From positions 1-64,000 of the forward strand of contig NZ_WIVE01000014.1 of the NCBI RefSeq assembly GCF_009601025.1: DNA of 64,000 nucleotides, in the 5' to 3' direction. Shown here piece by piece: positions 31,739-41,177 of this stretch. The first letter of the stretch is position 1. Every line of letters begins with the position of its first letter. The notes beneath the pieces are model-generated. The model had not been told where the DNA came from and made no database searches. It was given only the letters and a program-made list of their open reading frames with translations. The translations under genes were made by a program, and so were the position numbers. This DNA is from Roseospira navarrensis. GTDB taxonomy: Bacteria; Pseudomonadota; Alphaproteobacteria; Rhodospirillales; Rhodospirillaceae.

Positions 31739-33835
31739 ATGCGCCCCGAACTGCTCTATCCCCTGTTCCAGCCCGTCGAGTCCCTGAAAGGGGTCGGCGC
31801 CCGCGTGGCGCCCCTGTTCCACAAGCTGGCGGGGCCGAAGGTGGTGGACATGCTGTGGCACCTGCCGACCGGGGTGATCGACCGGCGCGATCGCCCCACG
31901 GTGGCCGAGGCGATGCCCGGCAAGGTCGCCACCCTGGTGCTGACCATCGACGAGCACCGCCCGCCGCCGCCGGCCAGCCGCGCGCCCTACCGCGTCGCCG
32001 CATCCGACGAGACCGGCACGCTCACGCTCGTGTTCTTCCGCGCCGGCCGGGACTACATGCTGAAGATGCTGCCGCCGGGCGAGCAACGGGCCGTCAGCGG
32101 CCGCGTGGAATACTTCAACGACCTGCCGCAGATGGCCCACCCGGACCATATCGTGCCGGTCTCGGACCTGGCGCAGATCCAGACCGTCGAGCCGGTCTAT
32201 CCCATGACCCAGGGCCTGACGCCGAAGACGGTGCACAAGGTGGCCGGGCAGGCGCTGGCGCTGGCGCTCAAGGTGGCGGAGACCGCGCCCGAGTGGCTGG
32301 ACCCCACGCTGCTGGCCCGGCGCGGCTGGCCGGGGTGGGGGGCGGCGCTGGAGGCCGCGCACCACCCCGCCGACGAGGACGCGGTCTCGCCCCTGGCGCC
32401 GGCCCGCCAGCGGCTGGCCTACGACGAGCTTCTGGCCACCCAACTCGCGCTGTTCATCGTGCGGGCCAAGATGCGCGACCGCCCGGGCCGCGCGCGCACG
32501 GGCGCCGGAGAGATGCGCGCGGCCGCCCTGGCCGGGCTGCCCTTCACCCTGACCGGGGCGCAGACCCGCGCCCTGGAGGAGATCGCCGCCGACATGGCGA
32601 AGCCCGCCCGCATGCTGCGCCTGCTGCAGGGCGACGTGGGCAGCGGCAAGACCGTGGTGGCGTGGCTGGCCATGCTGATCGCGCTGGAGTCGGGCGCCCA
32701 GGCCGCGCTGATGGCGCCGACGGAGATCCTGGCCCGCCAGCACATGGAGACCCTCGCGCCGCTGGCCGAGGCCTCCGGGGTGCGCATCGCCCTGCTGACC
32801 GGCCGCGACAAGGGCAAGCCGCGCGAAGCCCTGCTGGCCGATCTGGCCGACGGCACGGTGCGGGTGATCGTCGGCACCCATGCGCTGTTCCAGGACGACG
32901 TGACGTTCCGCGACCTGGGGCTGGTGGTGATCGACGAGCAGCACCGATTCGGCGTGGATCAGCGCCTTGGTCTGTCCGCCAAGGGCCCGGACGCCGACGT
33001 GCTGGTGATGACCGCCACGCCGATCCCGCGCACCCTGACGCTCACGCACTACGGCGACATGGACATCTCGCGTCTGGACGAGAAACCGCCCGGCCGCCAG
33101 CCGATCAGGACCGTGGTGCTCTCCGTCCAGCGCCTGACCGAGGTGATCGACGCCATCAAGCGCGCCATGGCCGCCGGCCACAAGGTCTATTGGGTCTGCC
33201 CGCTGGTGGAGGAGTCGGAAACCGCCGACATGGCCGCCGCCGAGAGCCGCTATGAGGATCTGCGCGAGGTGCTGGGCGGCCGGGTCGGGCTGGTCCACGG
33301 CCGCATGAAGGCCGCCGACAAGGACGCCGTGATGGCCCGCTTTGCCGGCGAGGGCTGCGACGTGCTGGTGGCGACCACGGTGATCGAGGTGGGCGTGAAC
33401 GTGCCCGCCGCCACCGTCATGGTGATCGAGCACGCCGAACGCTTCGGGCTGTCGCAGTTGCACCAGTTGCGCGGGCGCATCGGGCGTGGCTCTGAAAAAT
33501 CAAGCTGCCTGCTCGTCTATCAGGGGCCCCTGGGCGAGGTGGCCCGCGAGCGCCTGCGGGTGATCCGCGACACCGAGGACGGCTTCGTCATCGCCGAGGA
33601 GGACTTGCGTCTGCGCGGCGCCGGCGAGGTCCTGGGCACGCGCCAGAGCGGCATGCCGAACTTCCGCCTCGCCGACCTGGACGCGCATACGGATCTGCTG
33701 GAGACCGCCAGCGCCGACGCCAAGCTGATCCTGGCGCGCGACCCCGACCTGGAGGGCGAGCGCGGCCGGGCGCTGCGGGTGCTGCTGTACCTGTTCGAGC
33801 GGGACGCGGCGGTGCGCACCGTCCGGTCCGGGTGA
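31739..33835 (+). CDS. recG: ATP-dependent DNA helicase RecG
   Basis: This 698-residue helicase rescues stalled replication forks by branch migration. The N-terminal wedge domain (about 1-200, opening LFQPVESLKGVGARVAPLF) binds the fork; the motor has Walker A GDVGSGKT near residue 300, the DEQH box in VVIDEQHRFG, and C-terminal motifs including TTVIEVGVNVP and QLRGRIGRG. ATG 31739 matches the family start; the open frame upstream overlaps sdhE on the other strand and is not coding. It is followed by a dispersed repeat element. Confidence 0.95.
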   Translation: MRPELLYPLFQPVESLKGVGARVAPLFHKLAGPKVVDMLWHLPTGVIDRRDRPTVAEAMPGKVATLVLTIDEHRPPPPASRAPYRVAASDETGTLTLVFFRAGRDYMLKMLPPGEQRAVSGRVEYFNDLPQMAHPDHIVPVSDLAQIQTVEPVYPMTQGLTPKTVHKVAGQALALALKVAETAPEWLDPTLLARRGWPGWGAALEAAHHPADEDAVSPLAPARQRLAYDELLATQLALFIVRAKMRDRPGRARTGAGEMRAAALAGLPFTLTGAQTRALEEIAADMAKPARMLRLLQGDVGSGKTVVAWLAMLIALESGAQAALMAPTEILARQHMETLAPLAEASGVRIALLTGRDKGKPREALLADLADGTVRVIVGTHALFQDDVTFRDLGLVVIDEQHRFGVDQRLGLSAKGPDADVLVMTATPIPRTLTLTHYGDMDISRLDEKPPGRQPIRTVVLSVQRLTEVIDAIKRAMAAGHKVYWVCPLVEESETADMAAAESRYEDLREVLGGRVGLVHGRMKAADKDAVMARFAGEGCDVLVATTVIEVGVNVPAATVMVIEHAERFGLSQLHQLRGRIGRGSEKSSCLLVYQGPLGEVARERLRVIRDTEDGFVIAEEDLRLRGAGEVLGTRQSGMPNFRLADLDAHTDLLETASADAKLILARDPDLEGERGRALRVLLYLFERDAAVRTVRSG

Positions 33836-34080
<245 letters not shown>

Positions 34081-34175
34081 GGGGGCGGGCAGGGGGGTGA
34101 GGGCCGGACCGGGTGGCGGCCAGATTTAAGACTTCATTAACCGCTTAAATTTCGTCTTGTAGAGCCTTCTGAGTA

Positions 34176-34205
34176 TTGACATTCTTTGCTCGTTGTTGCT
34201 ACAGT
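34176..34205 (+). promoter_or_regulatory. Sigma-70 promoter of the lipoprotein-flgO unit
   Basis: A consensus -35 TTGACA (34176-34181) precedes a -10-like TACAGT (34200-34205) after 18 bp. The predicted start is near 34212, 15 bp before the first ATG of the unit. The region around it is AT-rich for this genome. Confidence 0.6.
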
Positions 34206-34226
34206 GGTCGGGGTAGAGCAGAAAGG

Positions 34227-34418
34227 ATGACGCTCGTGCGCAGATCAGGTCTCTTGCTCATTGCCGGCGTCCTGGCCGTCGCGACGGCGGGATGCGGCAC
34301 CGCTCCCGGACCCACGGCCTATATGGAAGACAAGGCCGAGGCCAAGGCCGCGGCGGAGGACCAGCCGGTTCGGCGCGACCTGCCTGAACCGCCGGTCGCC
34401 CACTATGTCGTCGAATAG
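34227..34418 (+). CDS. Small lipoprotein
   Basis: This 63-residue protein has a lipoprotein signal (MTLVRRSGLLLIAGVLAVAT) ending in TAGC, so Cys 22 or thereabouts would be acylated. The mature part is short, acidic in the middle and Pro-rich at the end, with no recognisable domain. The ATG has GAAAGG upstream. It is followed after 12 bp by a FlgO-family lipoprotein, and a promoter and terminator bracket the pair. Confidence 0.7.
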   Translation: MTLVRRSGLLLIAGVLAVATAGCGTAPGPTAYMEDKAEAKAAAEDQPVRRDLPEPPVAHYVVE

Positions 34419-34430
34419 GGGAGGCCGGTG

Positions 34431-35042
34431 ATGCGATCCGTCCTGATGTCCGTGCTGGTCGCCGGCGCCGCCGTGACCGCGCTTTCGGCCTGCGCGCCCG
34501 AGCAGTTTCCCGACACGTTCCAGACCGAGCGGTCCCGCCCGGCGGTGGACGTGGAAGCGGCCAGCTATCAGGCCGCCGATCAGCTTCTGGAACTGTCCCA
34601 CGCCCGCCTGAACACCGACAAGCCGATCGTGGTCACCACGCTGGTGGACAACGGCGACCTGACCCGCGCCGCCCCCATCGGGCGTCTGGTCGCGGAGCAG
34701 ATCGCCACCCGCCTGACCAACGCCGGCTACACCGTGCGCGAGATGCGGTTCGGCAGCTCCCTGAAGGTGCGCGAGGGCACGGGGGAACTGGTTCTCTCCC
34801 GCGACCTGCGCGACATCAGCCGCAGCGTCGGCGCCCAGGCGATCGTCGCCGGCACGTACACGCCGGGCAGCCAGTGGGTGTTCGTCAACGCCAAGCTGAT
34901 CCACGCCACCAGCGGTGATGTGCTGTCCGCCGCCGACTTCCAGTTGCGCAACGACGGCAACGTGCAAAGCCTGGTCGCCATGCCGGCGTCGGACTCGGCC
35001 GTCGGCACCTGCGCGTCCTATTCCTACACCACGGCCCGCTAG
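34431..35042 (+). CDS. FlgO-family outer-membrane lipoprotein
   Basis: This 203-residue protein has a lipoprotein signal peptide ending ALSAC and a FlgO domain (about residues 40-190: YQAADQLLE, IVVTTLVDNGDLTRAAPIGRLVAEQIATRL, VGAQAIVAGTYTPG). FlgO helps flagellar motility in Vibrio, but members of the family also occur apart from flagellar genes. No flagellar genes are near here. ATG 34431 is preferred over the GTG three bases earlier because GGGGAGG is then at the usual distance. A terminator follows at 35094. Confidence 0.8.
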   Translation: MRSVLMSVLVAGAAVTALSACAPEQFPDTFQTERSRPAVDVEAASYQAADQLLELSHARLNTDKPIVVTTLVDNGDLTRAAPIGRLVAEQIATRLTNAGYTVREMRFGSSLKVREGTGELVLSRDLRDISRSVGAQAIVAGTYTPGSQWVFVNAKLIHATSGDVLSAADFQLRNDGNVQSLVAMPASDSAVGTCASYSYTTAR

Positions 35043-35093
35043 CCTGCGTCCCGGTCCTCCGGTCCCCGATTTCCGTCCGCATATCAGCCTCAC

Positions 35094-35120
35094 GGGTGGC
35101 CCCAGGGTCACCCTTTTTTT
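35094..35120 (+). terminator. Intrinsic terminator after flgO-family gene
   Basis: GGGTGGCC (35094-35101) pairs with GGTCACCC (35106-35113; one G-T wobble) around a CCAG loop, followed by TTTTTTT. It lies 51 bp after the stop codon. Confidence 0.85.
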
Positions 35121-35156
35121 CGGGTCATCCCGACGGGGAAGCGGGACAACAGGACC

Positions 35157-35268
35157 GTCATCCTGAAGGCGCAGAGCGCCTGAAGGATCTCGCGCACGGG
35201 CGGGGTCCCGGCGCGGCGTCACTCTGTCTCCCGAGATCCCTCGCCGCCTCCTGCGGCTCGGGATGACA
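35157..35268. repeat. Two-hairpin dispersed repeat, short member
   Basis: GTCATCCTGAAGGCGCAGAG...TGAAGGATCTCG is followed by CGAGATCCCTCG...CGGGATGAC. It matches the inner hairpin pair of the MITE-like family but has no terminal GGCAACGGG motifs. It lies between the convergent flgO-family and lipid kinase genes. Confidence 0.75.
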
Positions 35269-35374
35269 GTGACAGGACAGGGACGGCGCGACCCCTCTGC
35301 ACGTCTCGGCCTGACTCTCCGAGACCGTCCCCGGCCTTCCGTGAAGATCGGCCTATTGTTCAGGCCGAACAGGT

Positions 35375-36343
35375 TCATGTCATCGGCGCGATCAGGTCCA
35401 GGCCGTCCTCCACGTCCAGGGTGATCGCGGCCGGCAGGGTCTCCGCCAGATCGCCGTCCGCCTGCACGGGCAACGGCCCGGCGGCCTCCACGGTCACGCG
35501 GCGGGCCGTGCGCAGGCTGACACCCGGCCCCCGCCCGAACCGGCCGGTAAGCAGGCCCAGGCCGTGCCCCGCCAGCGCCACGGCCCCCGGGCGGTGGACC
35601 ACCACGACATGCAGGTCGGGCGCGCCGATCTCGGCCGTCGGCGCGACGGTCAGCGAGCCGCCGTAGAACCGCGAGCGGGTGACCAGCACCAGGGCCCCGG
35701 TGAGGCCCTCGACCGACCCGTCGGGGCGCTCCAGGGTCGCGGTGATGACCGGGTAGGCATAGCGCGGCACGATGGACAGCAGCGCCCACAGATAGGCCGC
35801 CGCGCCCGCCCGGTGCTTCAGGACTCCATCCACGCAGCGCACCACCTCGGAATCGATCCCGGTGCTGGCCATGGCGACGAACGGGCGACCATTCAGCCGC
35901 GCGGGTCTCAAAAGGCGCCGGTGGCCCGCGTCCAGCACCCGGGCCGCGACCCGGGGAACGCGCGGCTTCAGGCCGATGTCGCGGGCCAGCACGTTGACCG
36001 TACCCAAGGGGATGAGGCCGACCGCCGGTCGGTCGGGGCCCGGAGTCGGGCAGGCGTCCAGGATCCCCGCGACCACCTCGGCGATGGTGCCGTCGCCGCC
36101 CGCCGCCACGACGACCGCCGCCCCCTCGCGGGCCGCGCGCGCGGCCAGGGGCCGGCCCTGCCCGGCGCCCCGGGTGTACCAGATGGCCGGGGCGTGCCCC
36201 AGGTCCCGCAGGGTCTCGATGGCCGTAGCCAGCCGCCGGGCGCTGGTGCCCCCCGCCTTCGGATTGGCAATCACGACCAGTCCGGCGCGGACCGCCGGTC
36301 GCCGTGAATTATTTGTTTCATAATCAAAATCCGGTGCGTCCAT
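35375..36343 (-). CDS. Diacylglycerol/lipid kinase family protein
   Basis: This 322-residue protein has the DAGK catalytic fold: IANPKAGG near the N-terminus and the nucleotide motif GGDGT at residues 82-86, then IPLGTVNVLARDIG (the family PxGTxNxxA box) and a C-terminal beta-rich YegS/DgkB-like domain with VQADGD near the end. Members phosphorylate diacylglycerol, sphingoid bases or related lipids; the substrate here is unknown. It is divergent from the LpxH-like operon. Confidence 0.87.
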   Translation of the reverse strand: MDAPDFDYETNNSRRPAVRAGLVVIANPKAGGTSARRLATAIETLRDLGHAPAIWYTRGAGQGRPLAARAAREGAAVVVAAGGDGTIAEVVAGILDACPTPGPDRPAVGLIPLGTVNVLARDIGLKPRVPRVAARVLDAGHRRLLRPARLNGRPFVAMASTGIDSEVVRCVDGVLKHRAGAAAYLWALLSIVPRYAYPVITATLERPDGSVEGLTGALVLVTRSRFYGGSLTVAPTAEIGAPDLHVVVVHRPGAVALAGHGLGLLTGRFGRGPGVSLRTARRVTVEAAGPLPVQADGDLAETLPAAITLDVEDGLDLIAPMT

Positions 36344-36637
36344 GGCTCACGTACACTAGAGTTGGGGCCCGCACGGTTCAGGCGTTCGATCCGGGGGCCA
36401 TCCCTGCGTCCTTTCGCTTGCGGTCCGGCGTTCGACTGCGTAGACGGTCCGCAAGGGCCGGGCCGCGCGGCGGCCGGCCCCACGCAGGAGCAGGGGCGGG
36501 AACGACACCCGCGGGACACGCCGGACGCGACGGGCGGCAGGCCGAACGACGCAGGTGGTGACACGATGCAGCCACGGCAACAGACACCGGGCGAGGTCGC
36601 CCGAGGCAACACAACGTCAGAGAAGCAGGTCGAGGAC

Positions 36638-37642
36638 ATGACCGCAACGGGTCCGGGGCCGCAGGTCTACAAAACCATCTTCCTGTCCGACATCCATCTG
36701 GGCACGCGCGGCTGCAAGGCCGAGATGCTTCTGGATTTCCTCAAGGAGACGGACAGCGAGACACTCTATCTGGTCGGCGACATCGTGGACGGCTGGCGGC
36801 TGAAAAAGCACTGGCACTGGCCCCAGGCCCACAACGACGTCATCCAGAAGCTGCTGCGCAAGGCCCGCAAGGGCACCCGGGTGATTTTTATCCCCGGCAA
36901 TCATGACGAATTCGCCCGCGACTATTGCGACACCGAATTCGGCGACATCGAATTGCGCCGCGAGGCTATCCATGAGGGCGCGGACGGCCGGCGCTATCTG
37001 GTCATCCACGGCGACGAGTTCGACGGCGTCGTCATGTACGCCCGCTGGCTGGCGGTGCTCGGCGACTGGGCCTACGTGGTCGTGCTGGAAATCAACCACT
37101 GGTTCAACCTTTTGCGGCGCCGACTGGGCCTGCCGTACTGGTCGGTCTCGCAGTACCTGAAGCACAAGGTGAAGAACGCCGTTCAGTTCATCACCAAGTT
37201 CGAGGAAGGCATGGCCGACCTCGCCCGCAAGCGCGGCGTGGACGGCATCATCTGCGGCCACATTCACCACGCCGAGATCCGGCAGGTGGGCGAGGTGCTG
37301 TACTGCAACGACGGCGACTGGGTGGAAAGCTGCACCGCCATGGTCGAACACACCGACGGCCGCATGGAAATCCTGGACTGGACCAAGGTGCGCGACGTCT
37401 CGATGGTCGAGGAATATCGCCGCCAGCCCCGCCGCGCGAAGGGCGCGCGCGGGGCCGCGCCCGCGACGGTTCCGGCCGCCGGAGCGGACGTTCTGGTGCA
37501 TCCGGCGCCCGAGCGGACCACCCTGCAACCCGCCGCCAACGCCCCCGCCAATACAGACGACGAGGGCGCGGCGTCCCGCGAATCCGGGGACGAGGCCGCC
37601 GCTCCGCTCCCGGTCCGCGAGCGCGCCCGGGCCTCGTTCTGA
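36638..37642 (+). CDS. LpxH-like UDP-2,3-diacylglucosamine diphosphatase family phosphoesterase
   Basis: This 334-residue metallophosphoesterase shows all family motifs: DIHLG, GDIVDGW, GNHDE, VIHGDEFD and GHIHHA. These place it in the calcineurin-like family that contains LpxH, and related alphaproteobacterial proteins carry the LpxH annotation; the exact substrate is inferred. The C-terminal 75 residues are Ala/Pro-rich and disordered. Two starts are possible: ATG 36638 (GGTCGAGG upstream), taken here because the conserved part begins right after it, or ATG 36566 (AGGTGG upstream), which adds 24 residues. It opens an operon with a glycosyltransferase, waaA and lpxK. Confidence 0.8.
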   Translation: MTATGPGPQVYKTIFLSDIHLGTRGCKAEMLLDFLKETDSETLYLVGDIVDGWRLKKHWHWPQAHNDVIQKLLRKARKGTRVIFIPGNHDEFARDYCDTEFGDIELRREAIHEGADGRRYLVIHGDEFDGVVMYARWLAVLGDWAYVVVLEINHWFNLLRRRLGLPYWSVSQYLKHKVKNAVQFITKFEEGMADLARKRGVDGIICGHIHHAEIRQVGEVLYCNDGDWVESCTAMVEHTDGRMEILDWTKVRDVSMVEEYRRQPRRAKGARGAAPATVPAAGADVLVHPAPERTTLQPAANAPANTDDEGAASRESGDEAAAPLPVRERARASF

Positions 37643-37657
37643 GGGGGTCGGGCCAGC

Positions 37658-38794
37658 ATGTCCGCCCCGCATACCCGTCCTTCGCCGGACCCTGACGATC
37701 ACGATGCTCTGCCCCCGGCCCGGGCGGTGGACTCCGGCCGCGAGCGCATCATGATCGTGACCGATGCGTGGTTCCCGCAGGTCAACGGCGTCGTGCGCAC
37801 CCTGGATACCCTGCGCGCTCATCTGGAGGGGCGGGGTCACGCCGTCCGCATGGTCACGCCGGACCAGTTCGAGACCGTGCCGTGTCCGACCTACCCGCAG
37901 ATCCGGCTGGCGCTGGCGCCGCGTCACGGCATCGGCGCGGCGATGACTGACTGGGCGCCCACGGTCGTCCACATCGCCACCGAAGGACCGCTCGGCTGGG
38001 CCGCGCGCGGCCTGTGCATCGACCGGGGCTGGCCGTTCACGACCGCCTTCCACACCCGGTTTCCCGAATACGTCCACGCCCGGTTCTGGGTGCCGGTGGA
38101 CTGGAGCTATGCCCTGCTGCGGCACTTCCATGGCCGCTCCCGCGCCATCATGGTCGCGACCCCGTCCATCGAGGACGAGTTGACCCGCTGGGGCTTCCGC
38201 AACATCCGGCGCTGGGGCCGGGGCGTGGACACGGCGCTGTTCCGGCCCCGCGACAAGAGCGCGCTCGACGGCGTGATCCAGGGGCCGCGTCCCTGGTACG
38301 TCTATGTGGGTCGGGTGGCCATCGAAAAGAACATCGAGGCCTTCCTGTCCCTCGACCTGCCCGGCACCAGGATCGTGGTGGGGGGCGGCCCGCAACTGGA
38401 AGACCTGCGCGTCCGTCATCCCGAGGTCGTGTTTACCGGCGAGAAGCGGGGCGAGGATCTGGCGCTGCACTATGCGGTCGCCGATGCCTTCGTGTTCCCC
38501 AGCCTGACCGACACCTTCGGGCTGGTGCTGCTGGAGGCGCTGGCCTGCGGCGTGCCGGTGGCGGCCTTCCCGGTGGCCGGGCCGCTGGATGTGATCGGCG
38601 ATGCGCCGGTCGGGCGTCTGGACGACGACCTGCGCACCGCCTGTCTGGCCGCGCTGGAGGCCGATCCGGCGACCTGTCGGGCGTTCGCCGAAGGTCGGTC
38701 GTGGGACGCCAGCGTGGACCAGTTCCTCTCCAACATCTGCCCCTTCGACCCGGCCGAGCCGGCAACGAAGGCGGTGGGTGCGGCCAGCGCTTGA
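37658..38794 (+). CDS. GT4-family glycosyltransferase
   Basis: This 378-residue enzyme has the GT-B fold of glycosyltransferase family 4. It opens with IMIVTDAWFPQVNGVVRTL, typical of alpha-glycosyltransferases that act on lipids, and the C-terminal half has FVFPSLTDTFGLVLLEALACGVP for nucleotide-sugar binding. Plausible products are a membrane glycolipid or a sugar on lipid A; the substrate cannot be read. It starts 15 bp after the phosphoesterase gene, and this pairing is common in alphaproteobacteria. Confidence 0.85.
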   Translation: MSAPHTRPSPDPDDHDALPPARAVDSGRERIMIVTDAWFPQVNGVVRTLDTLRAHLEGRGHAVRMVTPDQFETVPCPTYPQIRLALAPRHGIGAAMTDWAPTVVHIATEGPLGWAARGLCIDRGWPFTTAFHTRFPEYVHARFWVPVDWSYALLRHFHGRSRAIMVATPSIEDELTRWGFRNIRRWGRGVDTALFRPRDKSALDGVIQGPRPWYVYVGRVAIEKNIEAFLSLDLPGTRIVVGGGPQLEDLRVRHPEVVFTGEKRGEDLALHYAVADAFVFPSLTDTFGLVLLEALACGVPVAAFPVAGPLDVIGDAPVGRLDDDLRTACLAALEADPATCRAFAEGRSWDASVDQFLSNICPFDPAEPATKAVGAASA

Positions 38795-38855
38795 CCCGGC
38801 GCGCCGGCCCCCTTAAGCCTCGCCGAGCCCCCACCCCACAGATGCCGGCGCGCGC

Positions 38856-40166
38856 ATGGCCCTTTTGACCCTCTACCGGGGATTGACCGACCTGTCCGCG
38901 CCCGTCGTGCGGCTCGCCCTTCGTCGCCGCCTGGCGCGCGGCAAGGAGGACGCCGCGCGTCTGGGTGAGCGCCTGGGCCATCCCGGCCGCCCCCGCCCGG
39001 ATGGGCCGCTGGTCTGGCTGCATGGCGCCAGCGTGGGCGAGGGCCTGTCGCTACTGCCGCTGATCGAGCGCCTGCGGGCCGAGCGCCCGGCGGTGCGGGT
39101 GATGTGCACCACGGGCACCGTCACCTCGGCGGGCCTGATGGCGGCGCGCCTGCCGGAGGGGGCGCTGCATCAGTTCGTGCCCGTGGACCTGTCGCGGCGG
39201 GCGGTGCATCGCTTCCTGGACCACTGGCGGCCCGATCTGGCGCTGTTCGCCGAAAGCGAGTTCTGGCCCAACCTGATGACCGAGACGGCCGCGCGCCGCA
39301 TCCCCATGGCGCTGCTGAACGGCCGGGTGTCCCCCGGGTCGGCCGGGGCCTGGGCGCGCTACGGGCCGGGGGCCATCCGGGCGATGCTCGGCCCCATGCG
39401 GGTGACGCTGGCCCAGAGCGAGGCGGACGGCGCGCGGCTGCGCGCCCTGGGCGCGGACCCGGTGGCCTGCGTGGGCAACCTGAAGTTCGCCGCGCCGCCC
39501 GCGCCGGCGGACCCGGACGAGCTGGCCCGCCTGCGGGCGGCGATCGGCGACCGGCCGTGCTGGCTGGCGCTGTCCACGCACGACCCGGAAGAAGCGCTGG
39601 TGGCCCGGGTGCACCGGCAGGTGGCCGGGCGGGTTCCCGGGCTGCTGACCCTGGTCATGCCGCGCCATCATGTGCGGGGCGAGACCGTGGCCGCCGCGCT
39701 GGCGGCCGAGGGCGTGCGGGTCGCCCGCCGCAGCCTCGGAGAGGGGCCGGGGCGGGACACCGACGTCTATCTGATGGACACCATGGGCGAGGTGGGCCTC
39801 GCGGCGCGGCTGGCGCCCGTCGTGGTCATGGGCAAGACCCTGGCCGGCGAGGGCGGCGGCCAGAACCCCCTTGAGCCGGCGCGGCTGGGCGCGGCCGTGC
39901 TGTTCGGCCCGCGCATGGACAACTTCCGCGACATGGTCGCCCGCATGCGGGCGGCGGAGGCCGCGCGGCAGGTCGCCGACGAGGCCGATCTGGCCGCCGT
40001 GCTCGGGTCGCTGCTGACCGATGCCCAGGCCCGGACCGCCTTGGGCCAGCGCGGGGCGGCCTTCGCCGACGGTGAGGCCGGCGTGCTCGACCGGGTCATG
40101 GCGGCGCTGGCGCCCCTGCTGGATCCGCTGGCGCCGGCCGGAGGCGGGCGTCATGCGGGCGCCTGA
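38856..40166 (+). CDS. waaA: 3-deoxy-D-manno-octulosonic acid transferase
   Basis: This 436-residue enzyme matches KdtA/WaaA, which adds Kdo from CMP-Kdo to lipid IVA in the inner membrane. Family blocks are LVWLHGASVGE, FAESEFWPNL, RIPMALLNGRVS and, near the C-terminus, GEGGGQNPLEPA. A hydrophobic N-terminus anchors it. It starts 61 bp after the glycosyltransferase and overlaps lpxK by 14 bp. Confidence 0.93.
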   Translation: MALLTLYRGLTDLSAPVVRLALRRRLARGKEDAARLGERLGHPGRPRPDGPLVWLHGASVGEGLSLLPLIERLRAERPAVRVMCTTGTVTSAGLMAARLPEGALHQFVPVDLSRRAVHRFLDHWRPDLALFAESEFWPNLMTETAARRIPMALLNGRVSPGSAGAWARYGPGAIRAMLGPMRVTLAQSEADGARLRALGADPVACVGNLKFAAPPAPADPDELARLRAAIGDRPCWLALSTHDPEEALVARVHRQVAGRVPGLLTLVMPRHHVRGETVAAALAAEGVRVARRSLGEGPGRDTDVYLMDTMGEVGLAARLAPVVVMGKTLAGEGGGQNPLEPARLGAAVLFGPRMDNFRDMVARMRAAEAARQVADEADLAAVLGSLLTDAQARTALGQRGAAFADGEAGVLDRVMAALAPLLDPLAPAGGGRHAGA

Positions 40167-41154
40167 GTTCTGGTGGCGGCGGGACGGCGGCGGCGTCGCC
40201 GGCCGCCTGCTGGAGCCCGTGGGGCTGCTGTACGGCTGGGCCACGGCCCGGCGTCTCGCCCGGGGGAAGCCGGAGCGCCTGCCCGTGCCGGTGATCTGTG
40301 TCGGCAATCTGGCCGCCGGGGGAACCGGCAAGACGCCGGTGGTCGAGGCCGTGGCCTGGCGCCTGCGCAAGGCGATGGGCCTCAACGCCATGGTGCTGTC
40401 GCGCGGCTACGGCGGGCAGGAGACCGGGCCCCTGCGGGTCGATCCGGGCGTGCACGACGCGGCGGCCGTGGGCGACGAGCCCCTGATGATGGCGCGGGGC
40501 GGATTGCCGGTGTGGATCGCCCGCGACCGCGCCGAGGGCGGTCGGGCCGCCGTGGTGGACGGCGCCGACGTGGTGGTGATGGACGACGGCTTCCAGAACC
40601 CGGCGCTGGTGCAGGACCTTTCCCTTGTCGTCGTGGATGGCGCGCGCGGCTTCGGCAACGGCCGCCTGATCCCGGCCGGTCCCCTGCGCGAGCCCGTGCC
40701 GGTGGGCCTGGGCCGGGCCGGCGCGGTGGTGGTCATGGGACCGGACCGGACCGGGGTGGCGCGGCGGGTCCCAAGGGAGGTGCCGGTCCTCGCCGCCGGC
40801 CTGGAGCCCGGACCTCGTGTGCGCTCGTGGCAAGGGCAATCCGTGGTCGCCTTCGCCGGCATCGGCGATCCGGCCAAGGTGTTCCGGTTGCTGCACGATG
40901 TGGGCTGCCGGGTGGTGGCGGCCCATCCCTTCGCGGACCATCACCCGTACCAGCCGGCGGACATCCAGCCCATTCTGGACGAAGCCTTTCTGCTGGGCGC
41001 GCTGCCCGTGACCACGGCCAAGGACGCGGCCCGGCTCAGCCCGGACCAGCGCCAGCAGGTGGACGTGATCGACATCACCGTGACCTGGACCGATCCGGGG
41101 GCGCTGGACCGCCTGTTGCGGCGGGCGGTGGAGGCGGGGCGGGACGCGCGCTGA
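40153..41154 (+). CDS. lpxK: Tetraacyldisaccharide 4'-kinase
   Basis: This 333-residue kinase phosphorylates the 4' position of the lipid A precursor. It has an N-terminal membrane-binding helix, the P-loop GNLAAGGTGKTP (Gly 56-Thr 61) and a later DDGFQNPAL block typical of LpxK. The start overlaps the end of waaA by 14 bp, so they are co-translated. In the usual pathway LpxK acts before WaaA, so the gene order is not the reaction order. It converges with the radical SAM gene. Confidence 0.93.
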   Translation: MRAPEFWWRRDGGGVAGRLLEPVGLLYGWATARRLARGKPERLPVPVICVGNLAAGGTGKTPVVEAVAWRLRKAMGLNAMVLSRGYGGQETGPLRVDPGVHDAAAVGDEPLMMARGGLPVWIARDRAEGGRAAVVDGADVVVMDDGFQNPALVQDLSLVVVDGARGFGNGRLIPAGPLREPVPVGLGRAGAVVVMGPDRTGVARRVPREVPVLAAGLEPGPRVRSWQGQSVVAFAGIGDPAKVFRLLHDVGCRVVAAHPFADHHPYQPADIQPILDEAFLLGALPVTTAKDAARLSPDQRQQVDVIDITVTWTDPGALDRLLRRAVEAGRDAR

Positions 41155-41177
41155 CGTCGGGTCATGGCCGATCAGGC

